Shown: one piece after another, positions 26,431-35,132 of the stretch
Position numbering within the stretch: position 1 is the first letter of the stretch
How the letters are laid out: the number at the start of each line of letters is the position of its first letter
Notes under the pieces: generated by a model
Told to the model about the DNA's origin: nothing
Database searches by the model: none
The model's input: only the letters and a program-made list of their open reading frames with translations
Origin: Brachybacterium faecium DSM 4810
Lineage (GTDB): Bacteria > Actinomycetota > Actinomycetes > Actinomycetales > Dermabacteraceae
Assembly: GCA_000023405.1 (NCBI GenBank)
Contig: CP001643.1
Coordinates: 186,001 to 250,000, forward strand
DNA: 64,000 nucleotides
Direction of reading: 5' to 3'
Made by a program: the position numbers and the translations under genes

Positions 26431-28155
26431 GTGCCTCCAGCACCCTCAGGCGAGATAGCCCAGCTCGGAACGCTCGGAGTGATCCTGCTCCTGCTCCTGT
26501 TCTACGGGGGCACGATGTGGATGTCGGTCGCGATCTCCCGCAAGAAGGAGAACGCCGACGACTACATGACCGCCGGGAACAACATCGGCTTCGGCGTCTC
26601 CGCCGCCTCGATGACCGCCACCTGGATCTGGGCGTCCTCGATGTACGCCTCGGTCACCGCGGGCTACACCTACGGCGTCTCCGGCCCCATCCACTACGGG
26701 CTCTGGGGCGCGCTGATGATCCTGTTCATCTACCCCTTCGGCAAGCGGATCCGTGCCGTCGCGCCCCGCGCCCACACCCTCGCCGAGGTCATGTACGCCC
26801 GCCATGGGCGCTCCTCGCAGCTGATGCTCGCCGGCTCCAACGTGCTCGGCTCGGTCATCTCCCTGACCTCGAACTTCATCGCGGGCGGCGCGATCATCGC
26901 GATGCTCTCCCCGCTGAGCTTCGGCGCCGGCATCCTGATCATCGCCGGCGGCGTGCTGCTGTACACCCTGTGGTCCGGCTTCCGCGCCTCCGTGCTCACC
27001 GACTTCGCGCAGGTCATGGCGATGCTCGGCGCGGCCGTCATCATCATCCCCGCCGTGTTCTTCCTCGCCGGCGGGCCGTCGATGTTCGCCGACGGGGTCG
27101 CCAGCGGCGCCGTCACCCCGGAGCAGGAGAGCTTCTTCTCCTCGGACGCCTTCATGAACCAGGGCGCCCCCTACATCGCCGCCGTGCTGGCCTACGCGAT
27201 CGGCAACCAGACCATCGCCCAGCGCCTCTTCGCGGTGCGCGAGGACCTCATCAAGCCCACCTTCATCACCGCCACCGTCGGCTACGGCGGCACCGTGATC
27301 GGTATCGGCATGCTCGGCGTGATGGCGCTGTACCTGGGCATCGAGCCCATGGGCGGCGACGTCAACAACCTGATGCCGCAGATGGTGGGCACCTACCTGC
27401 CCGTCGTGCTGGTGGCGCTCGCGTTCATCATGATCATCGGCTCGCTCTCCTCGACCGCGGACTCCGACCTCGCGGCCCTCAGCTCGATCGTCATGACCGA
27501 CATCTACGGCCAGTCCGTCGGCCGCGGCAAGGCGAACCCCAAGCTGATGCTGCTGATCGGCCGGATCACCATGATCGTGGCCACCGGGCTCGCGCTGTTC
27601 TTCGCCACCGCCCGCTTCAACATCCTGGACCTGCTGGTCTTCGTGGGCGCGCTGTGGGGCTGCCTGGTGTTCCCGGTCATCGCGTCCTTCTACTGGAAGA
27701 AGGTCACCAACCGCGCCTTCACGATCTCCGTGATCGCGGCGCTGGCGATCTTCCTGCCGGTGCGCTTCACGCTCGTCCCGCTCACCGGGGCGTGGGGGCT
27801 GTTCGTCGAGCTGCTCGCCATCATCGGCGTGGGCGTGGTGCTGGGCATCATGGCCTTCGGCTTCTTCGGGCTGCGCCCGGCGGTGATCGTCGGCGCCGTC
27901 GCCACCCTGGTCGTGCTGCCGTTCGGCTTCGGGTACCTGCGCGACTTCGAGACCCTCACCGGCTCGCTGGTCGCCTACTCGGTCTCGTTCCTGGTCTGCT
28001 ACCTGCTGAGCGTCCGCTCCTCGCAGAACTTCGACTTCTCGGTGATCCGCAAGGTCACCGGCGACTTCGACGAGGAGACGCCCACCGCGGAGGCCGATGA
28101 GGCTGACGAGGGCGACGAGGACCGCACCGCGGTCCCCACCGGCTCCGACCGCTGA
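26431..28155 (+). CDS. Sodium:solute symporter (SSS family)
   Basis: A 574-aa membrane protein with about 13 hydrophobic helices, of the SSS/PutP superfamily, which couples sodium entry to uptake of sugars, polyols, amino acids or urea. Family-typical segments include RKKENADDYMTAGNN, the tryptophan-rich ASMTATWIWASSMYASVTAGYTYG (shortened), FGKRIRAVAPRAHTLAEVMYARHG, and GSLSSTADSDLAALSSIVMTDIYG with sodium-site serines. The C-tail is acidic (EADEADEGDED). The likely start is GTG 26431, seven bases after AAAGGAAG; upstream codons code for a non-conserved stretch. It is followed by a 42-aa companion gene and faces a Gfo/Idh/MocA oxidoreductase, suggesting a sugar or polyol substrate. Confidence 0.92.
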   Translation: MPPAPSGEIAQLGTLGVILLLLLFYGGTMWMSVAISRKKENADDYMTAGNNIGFGVSAASMTATWIWASSMYASVTAGYTYGVSGPIHYGLWGALMILFIYPFGKRIRAVAPRAHTLAEVMYARHGRSSQLMLAGSNVLGSVISLTSNFIAGGAIIAMLSPLSFGAGILIIAGGVLLYTLWSGFRASVLTDFAQVMAMLGAAVIIIPAVFFLAGGPSMFADGVASGAVTPEQESFFSSDAFMNQGAPYIAAVLAYAIGNQTIAQRLFAVREDLIKPTFITATVGYGGTVIGIGMLGVMALYLGIEPMGGDVNNLMPQMVGTYLPVVLVALAFIMIIGSLSSTADSDLAALSSIVMTDIYGQSVGRGKANPKLMLLIGRITMIVATGLALFFATARFNILDLLVFVGALWGCLVFPVIASFYWKKVTNRAFTISVIAALAIFLPVRFTLVPLTGAWGLFVELLAIIGVGVVLGIMAFGFFGLRPAVIVGAVATLVVLPFGFGYLRDFETLTGSLVAYSVSFLVCYLLSVRSSQNFDFSVIRKVTGDFDEETPTAEADEADEGDEDRTAVPTGSDR

Positions 28156-28191
28156 CCCACCCGACCCCCGCCTCCTGAGAGGAGACCACCC

Positions 28192-28320
28192 ATGACCGCT
28201 CTGCTGACCGCCTACGTGCTGATGTGGCCGGTGCTCGTGCTGGGCATCCTGATCACCATCGGGCGCGGCTTCGTCAAGGACGTGAAGAAGGCCCGCGAGG
28301 AGGGCCGCCCGGTCATCTGA
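28192..28320 (+). CDS. Small single-helix transporter subunit (42 aa)
   Basis: A short gene found by eye, 36 bp after the symporter stop, with a good ribosome site (GAGAGGAG). The 42-aa product has one transmembrane helix (TAYVLMWPVLVLGILITIG) followed by a basic tail RGFVKDVKKAREEGRPVI. This pattern matches the tiny companion subunits annotated after SSS/NSS-type symporters in actinobacteria, which probably aid stability or activity. A strong hairpin begins 18 bp after the stop and ends the two-gene operon. Confidence 0.85.
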   Translation: MTALLTAYVLMWPVLVLGILITIGRGFVKDVKKAREEGRPVI

Positions 28321-28338
28321 TCGAGCAGCCCCCGCAGC

Positions 28339-28378
28339 ACGACGCCCGCCACCCCGGCACCGGGGCGGCGGGCGTCGT
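28339..28378. terminator. Terminator after symporter operon
   Basis: ACGACGCCCGCCACCCCGG (28339-28357) pairs with its complement at 28360-28378 with one mismatch around a two-base gap. It lies between the small-subunit gene and the converging aldo/keto reductase gene, so it could serve both. Confidence 0.7.
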
Positions 28379-28397
28379 CATGCAGGGGGCCGGGGCC

Positions 28398-28502
28398 GGT
28401 GACGGCTCACGGCACCATCCGGGGGTCGCGGCGGTGCCGGCTCAGGGGGCCATCCAGGGCCGCGGGTGGTGCCGCCTCAGGGCACCATCCAGCCGGCGGC
28501 GC
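28398..28502. repeat. Three 35-bp tandem repeats over the aldo/keto reductase 3' end
   Basis: Three consecutive imperfect copies start at 28398, 28433 and 28468, each of the form GGTGNCGNCTCANGGNNCCATCC plus a G/C-rich tail. The third copy contains the stop codon (28477-28479) and last codons (WMVP) of the aldo/keto reductase on the minus strand. The other two repeat that end in non-coding DNA, as if the gene's tail had been duplicated twice. Confidence 0.75.
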
Positions 28503-29412
28503 GGAACAGCTCGTACCACTCGGCCCGCGTCAGCGGCACTTCGGAGCCGCCCGCCGCATCGCTGACCCGCTGCGGGGTGGTGGTGCCGAGCACCACCTGC
28601 ATCTGCGCGGGATGGCGGGTGATCCAGGCGGTCGCGATCGCCTCCGGGGTGACCCCGTGCTGCGCGGCCAGGCGGTCGATCACCGCGTTCAGCTCCGCGT
28701 ACTCGGGATGGCCCAGGAACACGCCGTCGAAGAACTGCGCCTGGAACGGCGACCAGGCCTGGACCGTGATGTCGTGCAGGCGGCAGAAGTCGAGGATGCC
28801 GCCGCCGTCGCGGACGAGCGCCTGGTCGGTGCCCTGCATGTTCGAGGCCACGCCCTGGGCGACGAAGGTCGAGTGGGTGATCGACAGCTGCAGCTGATTC
28901 GCGACGATCGGCTGGTCCAGATGCTTCTGCAGCAGCTCGATCTGTCGCGGCGTGTGGTTGGAGACGCCGAAGTGCGTCACCTTCCCGCTCGCGTGCAGCT
29001 CGTCGAAGGCGCGGGCCACCTCCTCGGGCTCCACCAGCGCATCGGGCCGGTGCAGCAGCAGGATGTCGAGGTGATCGGTGCGCAGCGCGCGCAGAGAGCC
29101 CTCGACCGAGCGCACCAGATGCTCGGCGGAGAAGTCGAAGTAGGGGCCGTCCGGCACGATCCCGGCCTTGGACTGGATCGTCACCTGCTCGCGCTCGGAA
29201 GGGCTGAGCTGCAGCGCCTCGGCGAAGCGCTCCTCGCAGCGATGCGTGGAGCCGCCGTAGATGTCGGCGTGGTCGAAGAAGTCGATGCCCGCCTCGCGTG
29301 CGGTGCGGACCAGGGTGCGGATCTCCTCGTCGGACTTCTCCGCGATGCGCATCAGCCCGAGCACCACGTTCGGGGCGGAGATCTCGGTGTGCGGCATGGT
29401 GAACTGCTTCAT
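28477..29412 (-). CDS. Aldo/keto reductase (YdhF-like)
   Basis: A 311-aa NADPH-dependent oxidoreductase of the AKR superfamily. Active-site residues are visible in order: Asp and Tyr in FFDHADIYGG, Lys in VTIQSKAGIV and His in DILLLHRPDALV; GVSNHTPRQIELL and QLQLSITHS follow. The cofactor end, VVLGTTTPQRVSDAA, is close to the E. coli YdhF group. ATG 29412 gives MKQFTMPHTEISAPNVVLGLMRIAEKS, the conserved N-terminus; upstream frame is unlikely to code. The physiological substrate is unknown; sugar aldehydes are plausible given neighbours. Three copies of its 3' end lie downstream. Confidence 0.92.
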   Translation of the reverse strand: MKQFTMPHTEISAPNVVLGLMRIAEKSDEEIRTLVRTAREAGIDFFDHADIYGGSTHRCEERFAEALQLSPSEREQVTIQSKAGIVPDGPYFDFSAEHLVRSVEGSLRALRTDHLDILLLHRPDALVEPEEVARAFDELHASGKVTHFGVSNHTPRQIELLQKHLDQPIVANQLQLSITHSTFVAQGVASNMQGTDQALVRDGGGILDFCRLHDITVQAWSPFQAQFFDGVFLGHPEYAELNAVIDRLAAQHGVTPEAIATAWITRHPAQMQVVLGTTTPQRVSDAAGGSEVPLTRAEWYELFRAAGWMVP

Positions 29413-29573
29413 GGGGGGCCTCGGATCGTTCGGGGGCGGAGCAGGGCGCGGAGCCCGGGCCGACGGGAACGGGCCGTGCAGGTCGTTGTCGGCCGGGACG
29501 CTCACCGCCGAGCCTATGCCCGGCGTGGGGAGGGCGGGTGACGGGCAGGGGCCGCCTGCCTAGAGTGGACCGG

Positions 29574-30845
29574 ATGACCAGCCCTCCGCCCCGCTCGCCC
29601 GGCGCCCCCTCCTCGCCGCGCCCCCGACGGGCCGGAGCGCGCCTCACCCTGACCCTCGCGTCGCTCGCGATGATCGGGCCGTTCTCGATCGACTCGATCT
29701 TCCCGGCCTTCACCCGCATCGGGGCGGAGTTCGGGGCCGACGAGGTGGGCCTCCAGCAGCTGGTCTCCGCCTACCTCGCGGCCTTCGCCGTGATGTCGGT
29801 GTTCCACGGTCCGCTCTCGGATGCGCTGGGCCGCAAGAAGGTGATGATCGGCGGCCTGGTGATCTACCTGATCGGCATGTTCGGCAGCATCATCGCGCCG
29901 AGCCTGGGCTCGCTGGTGCTGCTGCGGATGCTGCAGGGCATGAGCGCGGGGGCCGCCACGATCGTCTCGCGCGTGGTGATCCGGGACCTGTTCGACGGGG
30001 CCGAGGCGCAGCGCCTCATGGCCCGGGTGATGATGATCTTCGCCCTGGCCCCGGCGATCGCCCCGATCGTCGGCGGCTGGCTGCTGCTGCTGGGCGACTG
30101 GCGCTGGGCGTTCGCGGGCGTGGGCCTGTACGGCATGGTGGTGCTCGCGCTGACCCTGACCCTGCCGGAGACGCTGCCGCCCGAGGATCGCACCCCTGTG
30201 CGGGTCCGGTCCCTGCTGGGGTCCCTGCTGCACGTGGGGCGCTCCCCGGTGATGCTGCGGATCGCCGCCGCGACCGCCTTCGGCTTCGCCGCCCAGTTCC
30301 TGTTCATCGCCGGCGCCTCGATCTTCGTGGTGCGGCTGCTGGGGCTGGGGGAGCAGGACTTCTGGGTGCTGTTCGTGCCGCTGATCGCCGGGCTGATGAG
30401 CGGATCCTGGGTGGTGGGCCGCGCCGCGGAGAGGATGCCCCGCAGCCGCCTGATCACCGTGGGGTTCCTCGGCGTGGTCGCCACCACCGCGCTGAACCTC
30501 CTGCTGGTCTCGCTCCTGCCGGGCCCGCCCGGAGGGCTCTCCCTCGCGCTGCTGCCGGCGGTGATCGGACCGATGCTCATCGCCTTCACCGTCGCGCTCG
30601 TGTTCGCCCCGATCCAGCTCGAGGTGCTGGACCTGTTCCCGCACCAGCGCGGGGCCGCGGCATCGCTGGGCACCTTCTTCTCGCTCGTGCTCAACGCGCT
30701 GCTGGCCGGGATGATCGCGCCGCTGGTGAGCGGCACCCTGGTGAGCTTCGCGCTCACCGCGCTCGGTTTCGCCCTCCTCGGCCTGGGATTCTGGACCTGG
30801 CACCTGCGCACCCACGCCCGCGCCGTGCAGCAGGTGGCCGGCTGA
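29574..30845 (+). CDS. MFS drug exporter, Bcr/CflA type
   Basis: A 423-aa major facilitator protein with about 12 transmembrane helices, of the Bcr/CflA (DHA1) group exporting drugs or other small molecules by proton antiport. The group motifs appear: SIDSIFPAFTRIGAEFGAD in helix 1, GPLSDALGRKKVMIGGL (MFS motif A) in loop 2-3, and RMLQGMSAGAATIVSRVVIRDLF (shortened) in helix 4 with LAPAIAPIVGGWLL (motif C). The -10 element TAGAGT (29561-29566) ends seven bases before ATG 29574, so the mRNA is probably leaderless. It stands alone. Confidence 0.93.
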   Translation: MTSPPPRSPGAPSSPRPRRAGARLTLTLASLAMIGPFSIDSIFPAFTRIGAEFGADEVGLQQLVSAYLAAFAVMSVFHGPLSDALGRKKVMIGGLVIYLIGMFGSIIAPSLGSLVLLRMLQGMSAGAATIVSRVVIRDLFDGAEAQRLMARVMMIFALAPAIAPIVGGWLLLLGDWRWAFAGVGLYGMVVLALTLTLPETLPPEDRTPVRVRSLLGSLLHVGRSPVMLRIAAATAFGFAAQFLFIAGASIFVVRLLGLGEQDFWVLFVPLIAGLMSGSWVVGRAAERMPRSRLITVGFLGVVATTALNLLLVSLLPGPPGGLSLALLPAVIGPMLIAFTVALVFAPIQLEVLDLFPHQRGAAASLGTFFSLVLNALLAGMIAPLVSGTLVSFALTALGFALLGLGFWTWHLRTHARAVQQVAG

Positions 30846-30986
30846 CCCCGCGCCGATGGCGGTGCGGGTCAGCGGTGGTGAAGACCCATGGTGGTTCAGG
30901 TCAGCGGCCGGTCAGCCGGGACGGACGAGCGCGGATCAACCTTTCGGGGGATCACGCCGCAGCGGGCGATTCCTACCGTGGAAGAC

Positions 30987-31439
30987 ATGAACAGAATCCT
31001 GCGCACCGCCTTCGTCTACATGCTCCTCGGCCTCGTCTCCGGTCTCTTCTACCGCGAGTACACCAAGGCCACCGACACACTCGGCGTCGACTCCCAGCTC
31101 GGCACCCTCCACACGCACTTCCTGGCGCTGGGAATGCTCGTGTTCCTCATCGTGCTCGCGCTCGACGCCGTCTTCTCCCTCAGCGGACGCCGCTCCTTCA
31201 CGGTCTTCTACTGGACCTACAACATCGGCCTGCTCGTCACCGTGGCGATGCAGGCCGTGCGCGGCATCCTCACCCTCGACGGGCAGGACCCCGCCACCAC
31301 CACCGCCGCGATCCCCGGCATCGCCGGGCTCGGCCACATCGTGCTCACCGCCGGGCTCCTCGCCCTCTTCGTCGCCCTGCGCGCCGCCGTCGCCGAGCGC
31401 CGCAGCGAGACCGCGCCGCGCACACCGGTCGCCGCTTGA
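30987..31439 (+). CDS. DUF2871 four-helix membrane protein
   Basis: A 150-aa protein with about four transmembrane helices: AFVYMLLGLVSGLFYREY, TLHTHFLALGMLVFLIVLAL (with conserved HTH), FYWTYNIGLLVTVAMQAVRG and GIAGLGHIVLTAGLLALFVAL (shortened). The pattern, including the paired histidines, matches the DUF2871 family of unknown function; histidines in helices could bind haem or metal, which is a guess. TACCGT at 30974-30979 ends seven bases before ATG 30987, suggesting a leaderless message, although GGAAG in between could also help ribosomes. Single-gene unit. Confidence 0.8.
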   Translation: MNRILRTAFVYMLLGLVSGLFYREYTKATDTLGVDSQLGTLHTHFLALGMLVFLIVLALDAVFSLSGRRSFTVFYWTYNIGLLVTVAMQAVRGILTLDGQDPATTTAAIPGIAGLGHIVLTAGLLALFVALRAAVAERRSETAPRTPVAA

Positions 31440-31444
31440 CCCTG

Positions 31445-31470
31445 CCGGGCCCGGGCCGGCTCGGGCCCGG
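31445..31470. terminator. GC-rich hairpin after DUF2871 gene
   Basis: CCGGGCCCG (31445-31453) pairs with CGGGCCCGG (31462-31470) around GGCCGGCT. It lies between two converging genes. The arms are also self-complementary, so the fold is ambiguous. Confidence 0.45.
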
Positions 31471-31503
31471 GGCTCCGTCGCAGCAGCTCTCCCTCACCCC
31501 CGC

Positions 31504-32715
31504 TCAGCGGCCGGTGGGGGAGAGCTCTCTCTGCAGGAACAGCGCCGCCGCGCCGAGCGCCCCCACTCCGTCGCCGATGAGGGAGGACTCGATCGTCACC
31601 GCATGGGGCGAGCTCCTCAGCGCACGCTGCTCGACCAGCGGGAGCGCGAGCGGGGCGAGGGAGGGCCAGGACGGCCCGCCGATCACCACCCGGTGCGGAT
31701 CGTGCACGCCGATCAGGGTGCGCAGCGCCTCGCCCAGCGCGGTGCCGAAGCCGTCGAGGAGCTCCACCGCCCCCGCCTCGCCCCCGCGCGCCGCCGCCGC
31801 GAGGTCCCCGAGCCGGGCCGTCATGCTGCGCCCGTCGGCTGTTCCCAGGAGCCCCTGCCGCTCCGCGGCGTCGAGCATCGACGCGGCGTCGGTGAACTGG
31901 CTGAGGCAGGCGCGGCGCCCGCAGCCGCACAGCGGGCCGTCGAGCCCCGTGGGCAGATGTCCGATCTCCCCGGCCTGCGCTGCGGCGCCGTGGTGGACCC
32001 GCCCGCCCGTGCTCACGGCGGAGCCCACTCCCGCGCCCACGTAGAGGTACAGCACGGTGTCCCCGGGCGGCTGCGCCACGGACCAGGTCTCGGCGGTCAG
32101 CGCCGCGTTGGTGTTCTTGTCCAGCACCACCGGCAGCCCCGTGGCCTGCCCGAGCTGCTCCACCACCGGCACGTCCCGCCAGCCCGGCAGCCACGGCGGG
32201 CTGACCACCCGGCCGCGGGCCACGTCGATCGCGCCGGGGCTGGCCACGCCGATGCCGAGCATCGCCTCGGCCGCGTCGTGACCGTCGGGGGTGGTCCATC
32301 CCTGTGCCCGCAGGTCCGCCTGCACGGAGGTGAGCGCGTCCGCGATCCGGGCGACGTCCGAGGCCGGAACGGCGGTGGGCGGCGCGAGGGTGCGCTGTGC
32401 GATCACCGCCGCCAGCAGATCCACCACGGCGAGCGAGATCCCGGCCGGGTCCAGGTGGACGCCCACCGCCAGCCGGGAGGAGGGGACCAGCCGCAGGATC
32501 GTGCGGGGCTTGCCGCGGGAGCCGGCGAGGGTCCCGTGGGCCTCGATGAGCCCCTGCGCCCGCAGCCGGCGCGTGATCAGCGAGACCGCCTGGCGGGACA
32601 GCCCGCTGCGATGGACCACCTCGGACTGCGAGGTCCCCGCGGGCGCGTGCCGGATCGCGTCCAGCACGATCAGCTCGTTGCGCAGCCCGAGATCGAGCAT
32701 CGTCGTGCCTCGCAT
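31504..32715 (-). CDS. ROK-family transcriptional regulator
   Basis: A 403-aa ROK repressor with an N-terminal winged helix (SQSEVVHRSGLSRQAVSLITRRLRAQGLIEAHG, shortened here by half: SGLSRQAVSLITRRLRA) and a kinase-like sugar-sensing domain. The latter contains YLYVGAGVGSAVSTGGRVHHG, GEIGHLPTGLDGPLCGCGRR and CLSQFTD. The zinc signature is present, but the usual CLE-xY end of the motif reads CLSQF, so catalysis is doubtful and a pure regulator is likely. ATG 32715 follows GAGGAG; a second ATG (32700) is possible. It is divergent from two Gfo/Idh/MocA dehydrogenases, which are its probable targets. Confidence 0.9.
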   Translation of the reverse strand: MRGTTMLDLGLRNELIVLDAIRHAPAGTSQSEVVHRSGLSRQAVSLITRRLRAQGLIEAHGTLAGSRGKPRTILRLVPSSRLAVGVHLDPAGISLAVVDLLAAVIAQRTLAPPTAVPASDVARIADALTSVQADLRAQGWTTPDGHDAAEAMLGIGVASPGAIDVARGRVVSPPWLPGWRDVPVVEQLGQATGLPVVLDKNTNAALTAETWSVAQPPGDTVLYLYVGAGVGSAVSTGGRVHHGAAAQAGEIGHLPTGLDGPLCGCGRRACLSQFTDAASMLDAAERQGLLGTADGRSMTARLGDLAAAARGGEAGAVELLDGFGTALGEALRTLIGVHDPHRVVIGGPSWPSLAPLALPLVEQRALRSSPHAVTIESSLIGDGVGALGAAALFLQRELSPTGR

Positions 32716-32739
32716 GACTCACTCCTCGCTGCACCGAGC

Positions 32740-32779
32740 CCGTTGCCATTCGTCCAACGGTGTGAGTAACGTACGTCAC
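32740..32779. promoter_or_regulatory. Candidate ROK operator region
   Basis: CCGTTG-N9-CAACGG (32740-32745 and 32755-32760) is an inverted repeat just upstream of the ROK gene. It is followed by GTAACGTACGTCAC (32766-32779), whose core ACGTACGT is palindromic. Both lie in the 202-bp divergent gap and may be the operator and promoter of the regulator and its target dehydrogenases. Confidence 0.45.
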
Positions 32780-32917
32780 GGCACGATGGCGGCTGCGGCG
32801 CACCGCCCCGACACCGAGGTCAGGGCCCGGAGAACCGAGGCCAGGTCCCGGAGGCGTCCGAGACGCCGCCCCTCACCCGCGACCGCGCCGCCCCCGATCT
32901 CCGAGGAGAGACCACCC

Positions 32918-33871
32918 ATGACCCATCCCCTGCGCATCGCCGTGCTCAGCGGCTGGCACGTGCACGCCGAGGAGTACGGCCGTGCCGCGCTGGATCATCC
33001 GGACACCGAGCTCGTCGCCGTCTGGGACGACGACGAGGAGCGCGGCAGGGGGCTCGCCTCCCAGCTCGGCGTCGAGCACACCCTGGACCTCGAGGCGCTG
33101 CTGGCCCGGGAGGATCTCGACGGCGTGACCGTCACCTCCGCGACCACCGCTCACCGCGATCTGCTCGGGCAGGTGATCGCGGCGGGGAAGCACATCTTCA
33201 CCGAGAAGCTGCTCGCCCCCACCGTCGCCGAGTGCGATGAGCTGATCGCCGCGGCGGAGCAGGCCGGGATCGCGCTGACGGTCTCCCTGCCCCGCCTGGC
33301 CCACGGCTACACCCTCGCCGTGCGGGAGATCCTCGACTCCGGGAGGCTGGGCCGGCTCACCTACTCGCGGGTGCGCCTGGCCCACGGCGGCTCCATCCAG
33401 GACTGGCTGCCGGCGCGCTTCTACGACCCGGCCGAGGCGATCGGCGGCGCCTTCGCGGATCTGGCCGCCCACCCCGTCTACCTCACCCAGCTGATCCTGG
33501 GCACCGAGGTCGCCTCCGTCCGCGCGAGCTACACCGACATGACCGGCCGCGGCGTCGAGGACAACGCGACCGTCACCGTCACCACCCCCGACGGTGCGAT
33601 CGGCGTGATCGAGACCGGATTCGTCAGCCCCGTCAGCCCCTTCAGCATCGAGATCCACGGCACCGAGGGCTCGGTGCTGTTCAGCGAGGGCTCGGCGCTG
33701 CGCCTGGGCACCGGCGACGGGTGGGAGGAGATCCCCGTCCCGGCCGACGCCCCGGCACCCTTCGCCCAGTGGGTCGAGGCCATCCAGAGCGGCGGCCGCA
33801 CCGAGGAGAACCTCCAGCGCGCCCGCGCGCTGACCGAGCTCGTCGTCGCGGCGAACAGCGCCGCCCGCTGA
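32918..33871 (+). CDS. Gfo/Idh/MocA-family oxidoreductase
   Basis: A 317-aa dehydrogenase-like protein. The N-terminus LRIAVLSGWHVHAEEYGRAA departs from the usual GxGxxG dinucleotide motif (here SGWHVHA), which is odd and may alter cofactor use. TSATTAHRDLL, EKLLAPTVAECDEL (the EKP motif with Leu for Pro) and GGAFADLAAHPVYLTQLILG follow. Family members act on sugars, inositols or sugar acids. ATG 32918 follows CGAGGAGAG. It lies between the ROK regulator and a second, more canonical family member 89 bp downstream, so the two may act in sequence or as a pair. Confidence 0.88.
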   Translation: MTHPLRIAVLSGWHVHAEEYGRAALDHPDTELVAVWDDDEERGRGLASQLGVEHTLDLEALLAREDLDGVTVTSATTAHRDLLGQVIAAGKHIFTEKLLAPTVAECDELIAAAEQAGIALTVSLPRLAHGYTLAVREILDSGRLGRLTYSRVRLAHGGSIQDWLPARFYDPAEAIGGAFADLAAHPVYLTQLILGTEVASVRASYTDMTGRGVEDNATVTVTTPDGAIGVIETGFVSPVSPFSIEIHGTEGSVLFSEGSALRLGTGDGWEEIPVPADAPAPFAQWVEAIQSGGRTEENLQRARALTELVVAANSAAR

Positions 33872-33960
33872 CCGGTCCCACCCGCCACCTGCACCACTCC
33901 CGCACCACCCCTGTACTGCACGACACTGCACGCCGTCTTCCACCACCGAAGGACATCCCC

Positions 33961-34968
33961 ATGACCGTCTCCCTGCCCGTCCGCATCGGCCTCATCGGCG
34001 CCGGCGGCATCGCCACGGCCCACCTCGCGGGCTACGCCGCGATCCCCGACCGCGCCCGCGTGGTCGCCATCGCCGACGCCAACCCCGAGGCCCTCGCCGC
34101 GCGCACCGCCGAGACCGGCGCCACCGGCTACTCCGACTTCCTCGAGCTGGTCAAGGATCCGGAGGTCGACGCGGTGGACATCTGCCTGCCGCACCACCTG
34201 CACCGCGCCGCGATCGTGGCCGCCGCCGAGGCCGGCAAGCACATCCTGTGCGAGAAGCCGCTGTGCCTGAGCGCCGAGGAGGCGGTGGAGGTGCGCGACG
34301 CCGTCCAGAAGGCGGGCGTCAGCCTGATGTGCGCCCACAACCAGCTGTTCATGCCGGCGGTCGCCGAGGCGAAGGCGGTCATCGACTCCGGCGAGCTCGG
34401 CCAGGTCTACGAGGTGCGCACGACCGACTCCTTCTACAACAACTTCGATCCCGAGAACATGGGATGGCGCGCCCACACCGCGACCTCCGGCGGCGGCGAG
34501 TACATCGACACCGGATACCACCCCACCTACCTGCTCATGCACCTCTCCGGCGGCGTGCCGGTCTCCGCCTTCGCGATGATGTCCACGCACCGCCTGAAGT
34601 TCATGGAGGGCGAGGACTCCGCCCAGGTGCTGGTGCGCTTCGACAACGGCAGCGTGGGCCAGCTGGTCACCTCCTGGGCCTACGAGGCGGCGCCGGGCAC
34701 GGACCGCTTCTCGGTGGTGGGGGAGAAGGGCTCGCTCAGCTCCGACGGGGCCACGCTCCGGGTGCGGCTGCGCGGCGAGGAGGAGCGGGTGGTCGAGCAC
34801 CCGCAGATCGACACCTTCGCCGCGGAGATCGCGGACTTCGTCGAGTGCCTCGAGACCGGCCGCCGGCCGCTGAACACCGAGACCGAGGGCATCGCCGTGC
34901 TCGGCATCATCCTCGCCGCCTACGAGAGCTCCCGCAGCGGGAAGGCGGAGCAGGTGCTCACCCTCTGA
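33961..34968 (+). CDS. Gfo/Idh/MocA-family oxidoreductase
   Basis: A 335-aa NAD(P)-dependent dehydrogenase with a canonical Rossmann start RIGLIGAGGIATAHLAGYA, DICLPHHLHRAAIV, the EKP motif CEKPLCLSAEEA, and GGGEYIDTGYHPTYLLMHLSGG with the active-site His. ATG 33961 follows GAAGGACAT. It shares an operon with the preceding, less canonical paralogue. Substrate unknown; the ROK regulator suggests a sugar. A hairpin begins 13 bp after the stop. Confidence 0.92.
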   Translation: MTVSLPVRIGLIGAGGIATAHLAGYAAIPDRARVVAIADANPEALAARTAETGATGYSDFLELVKDPEVDAVDICLPHHLHRAAIVAAAEAGKHILCEKPLCLSAEEAVEVRDAVQKAGVSLMCAHNQLFMPAVAEAKAVIDSGELGQVYEVRTTDSFYNNFDPENMGWRAHTATSGGGEYIDTGYHPTYLLMHLSGGVPVSAFAMMSTHRLKFMEGEDSAQVLVRFDNGSVGQLVTSWAYEAAPGTDRFSVVGEKGSLSSDGATLRVRLRGEEERVVEHPQIDTFAAEIADFVECLETGRRPLNTETEGIAVLGIILAAYESSRSGKAEQVLTL

Positions 34969-34980
34969 GCGGCTCCCGAC

Positions 34981-35035
34981 CGACCGCACGGCCGCCTCGA
35001 CCCGGAGGATCCCGGGCGGGGCGGCCGTGCCGTCG
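34981..35035. terminator. Terminator after the dehydrogenase pair
   Basis: CGACCGCACGGCCGCC (34981-34996) pairs with GGCGGCCGTGCCGTCG (35020-35035) with one mismatch. A smaller CCCGG/CCGGG stem lies inside the loop. It separates the operon from glpX. Confidence 0.7.
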
Positions 35036-35132
35036 GATACAGTCGGAGGCGCACGTCAGGCAATGATCGGCCTGTCGACTCGGCAGGTCCCGGTCCCCGA
35101 CTCCACCCACGTCCGCGTACCGAGGAGCCCCC

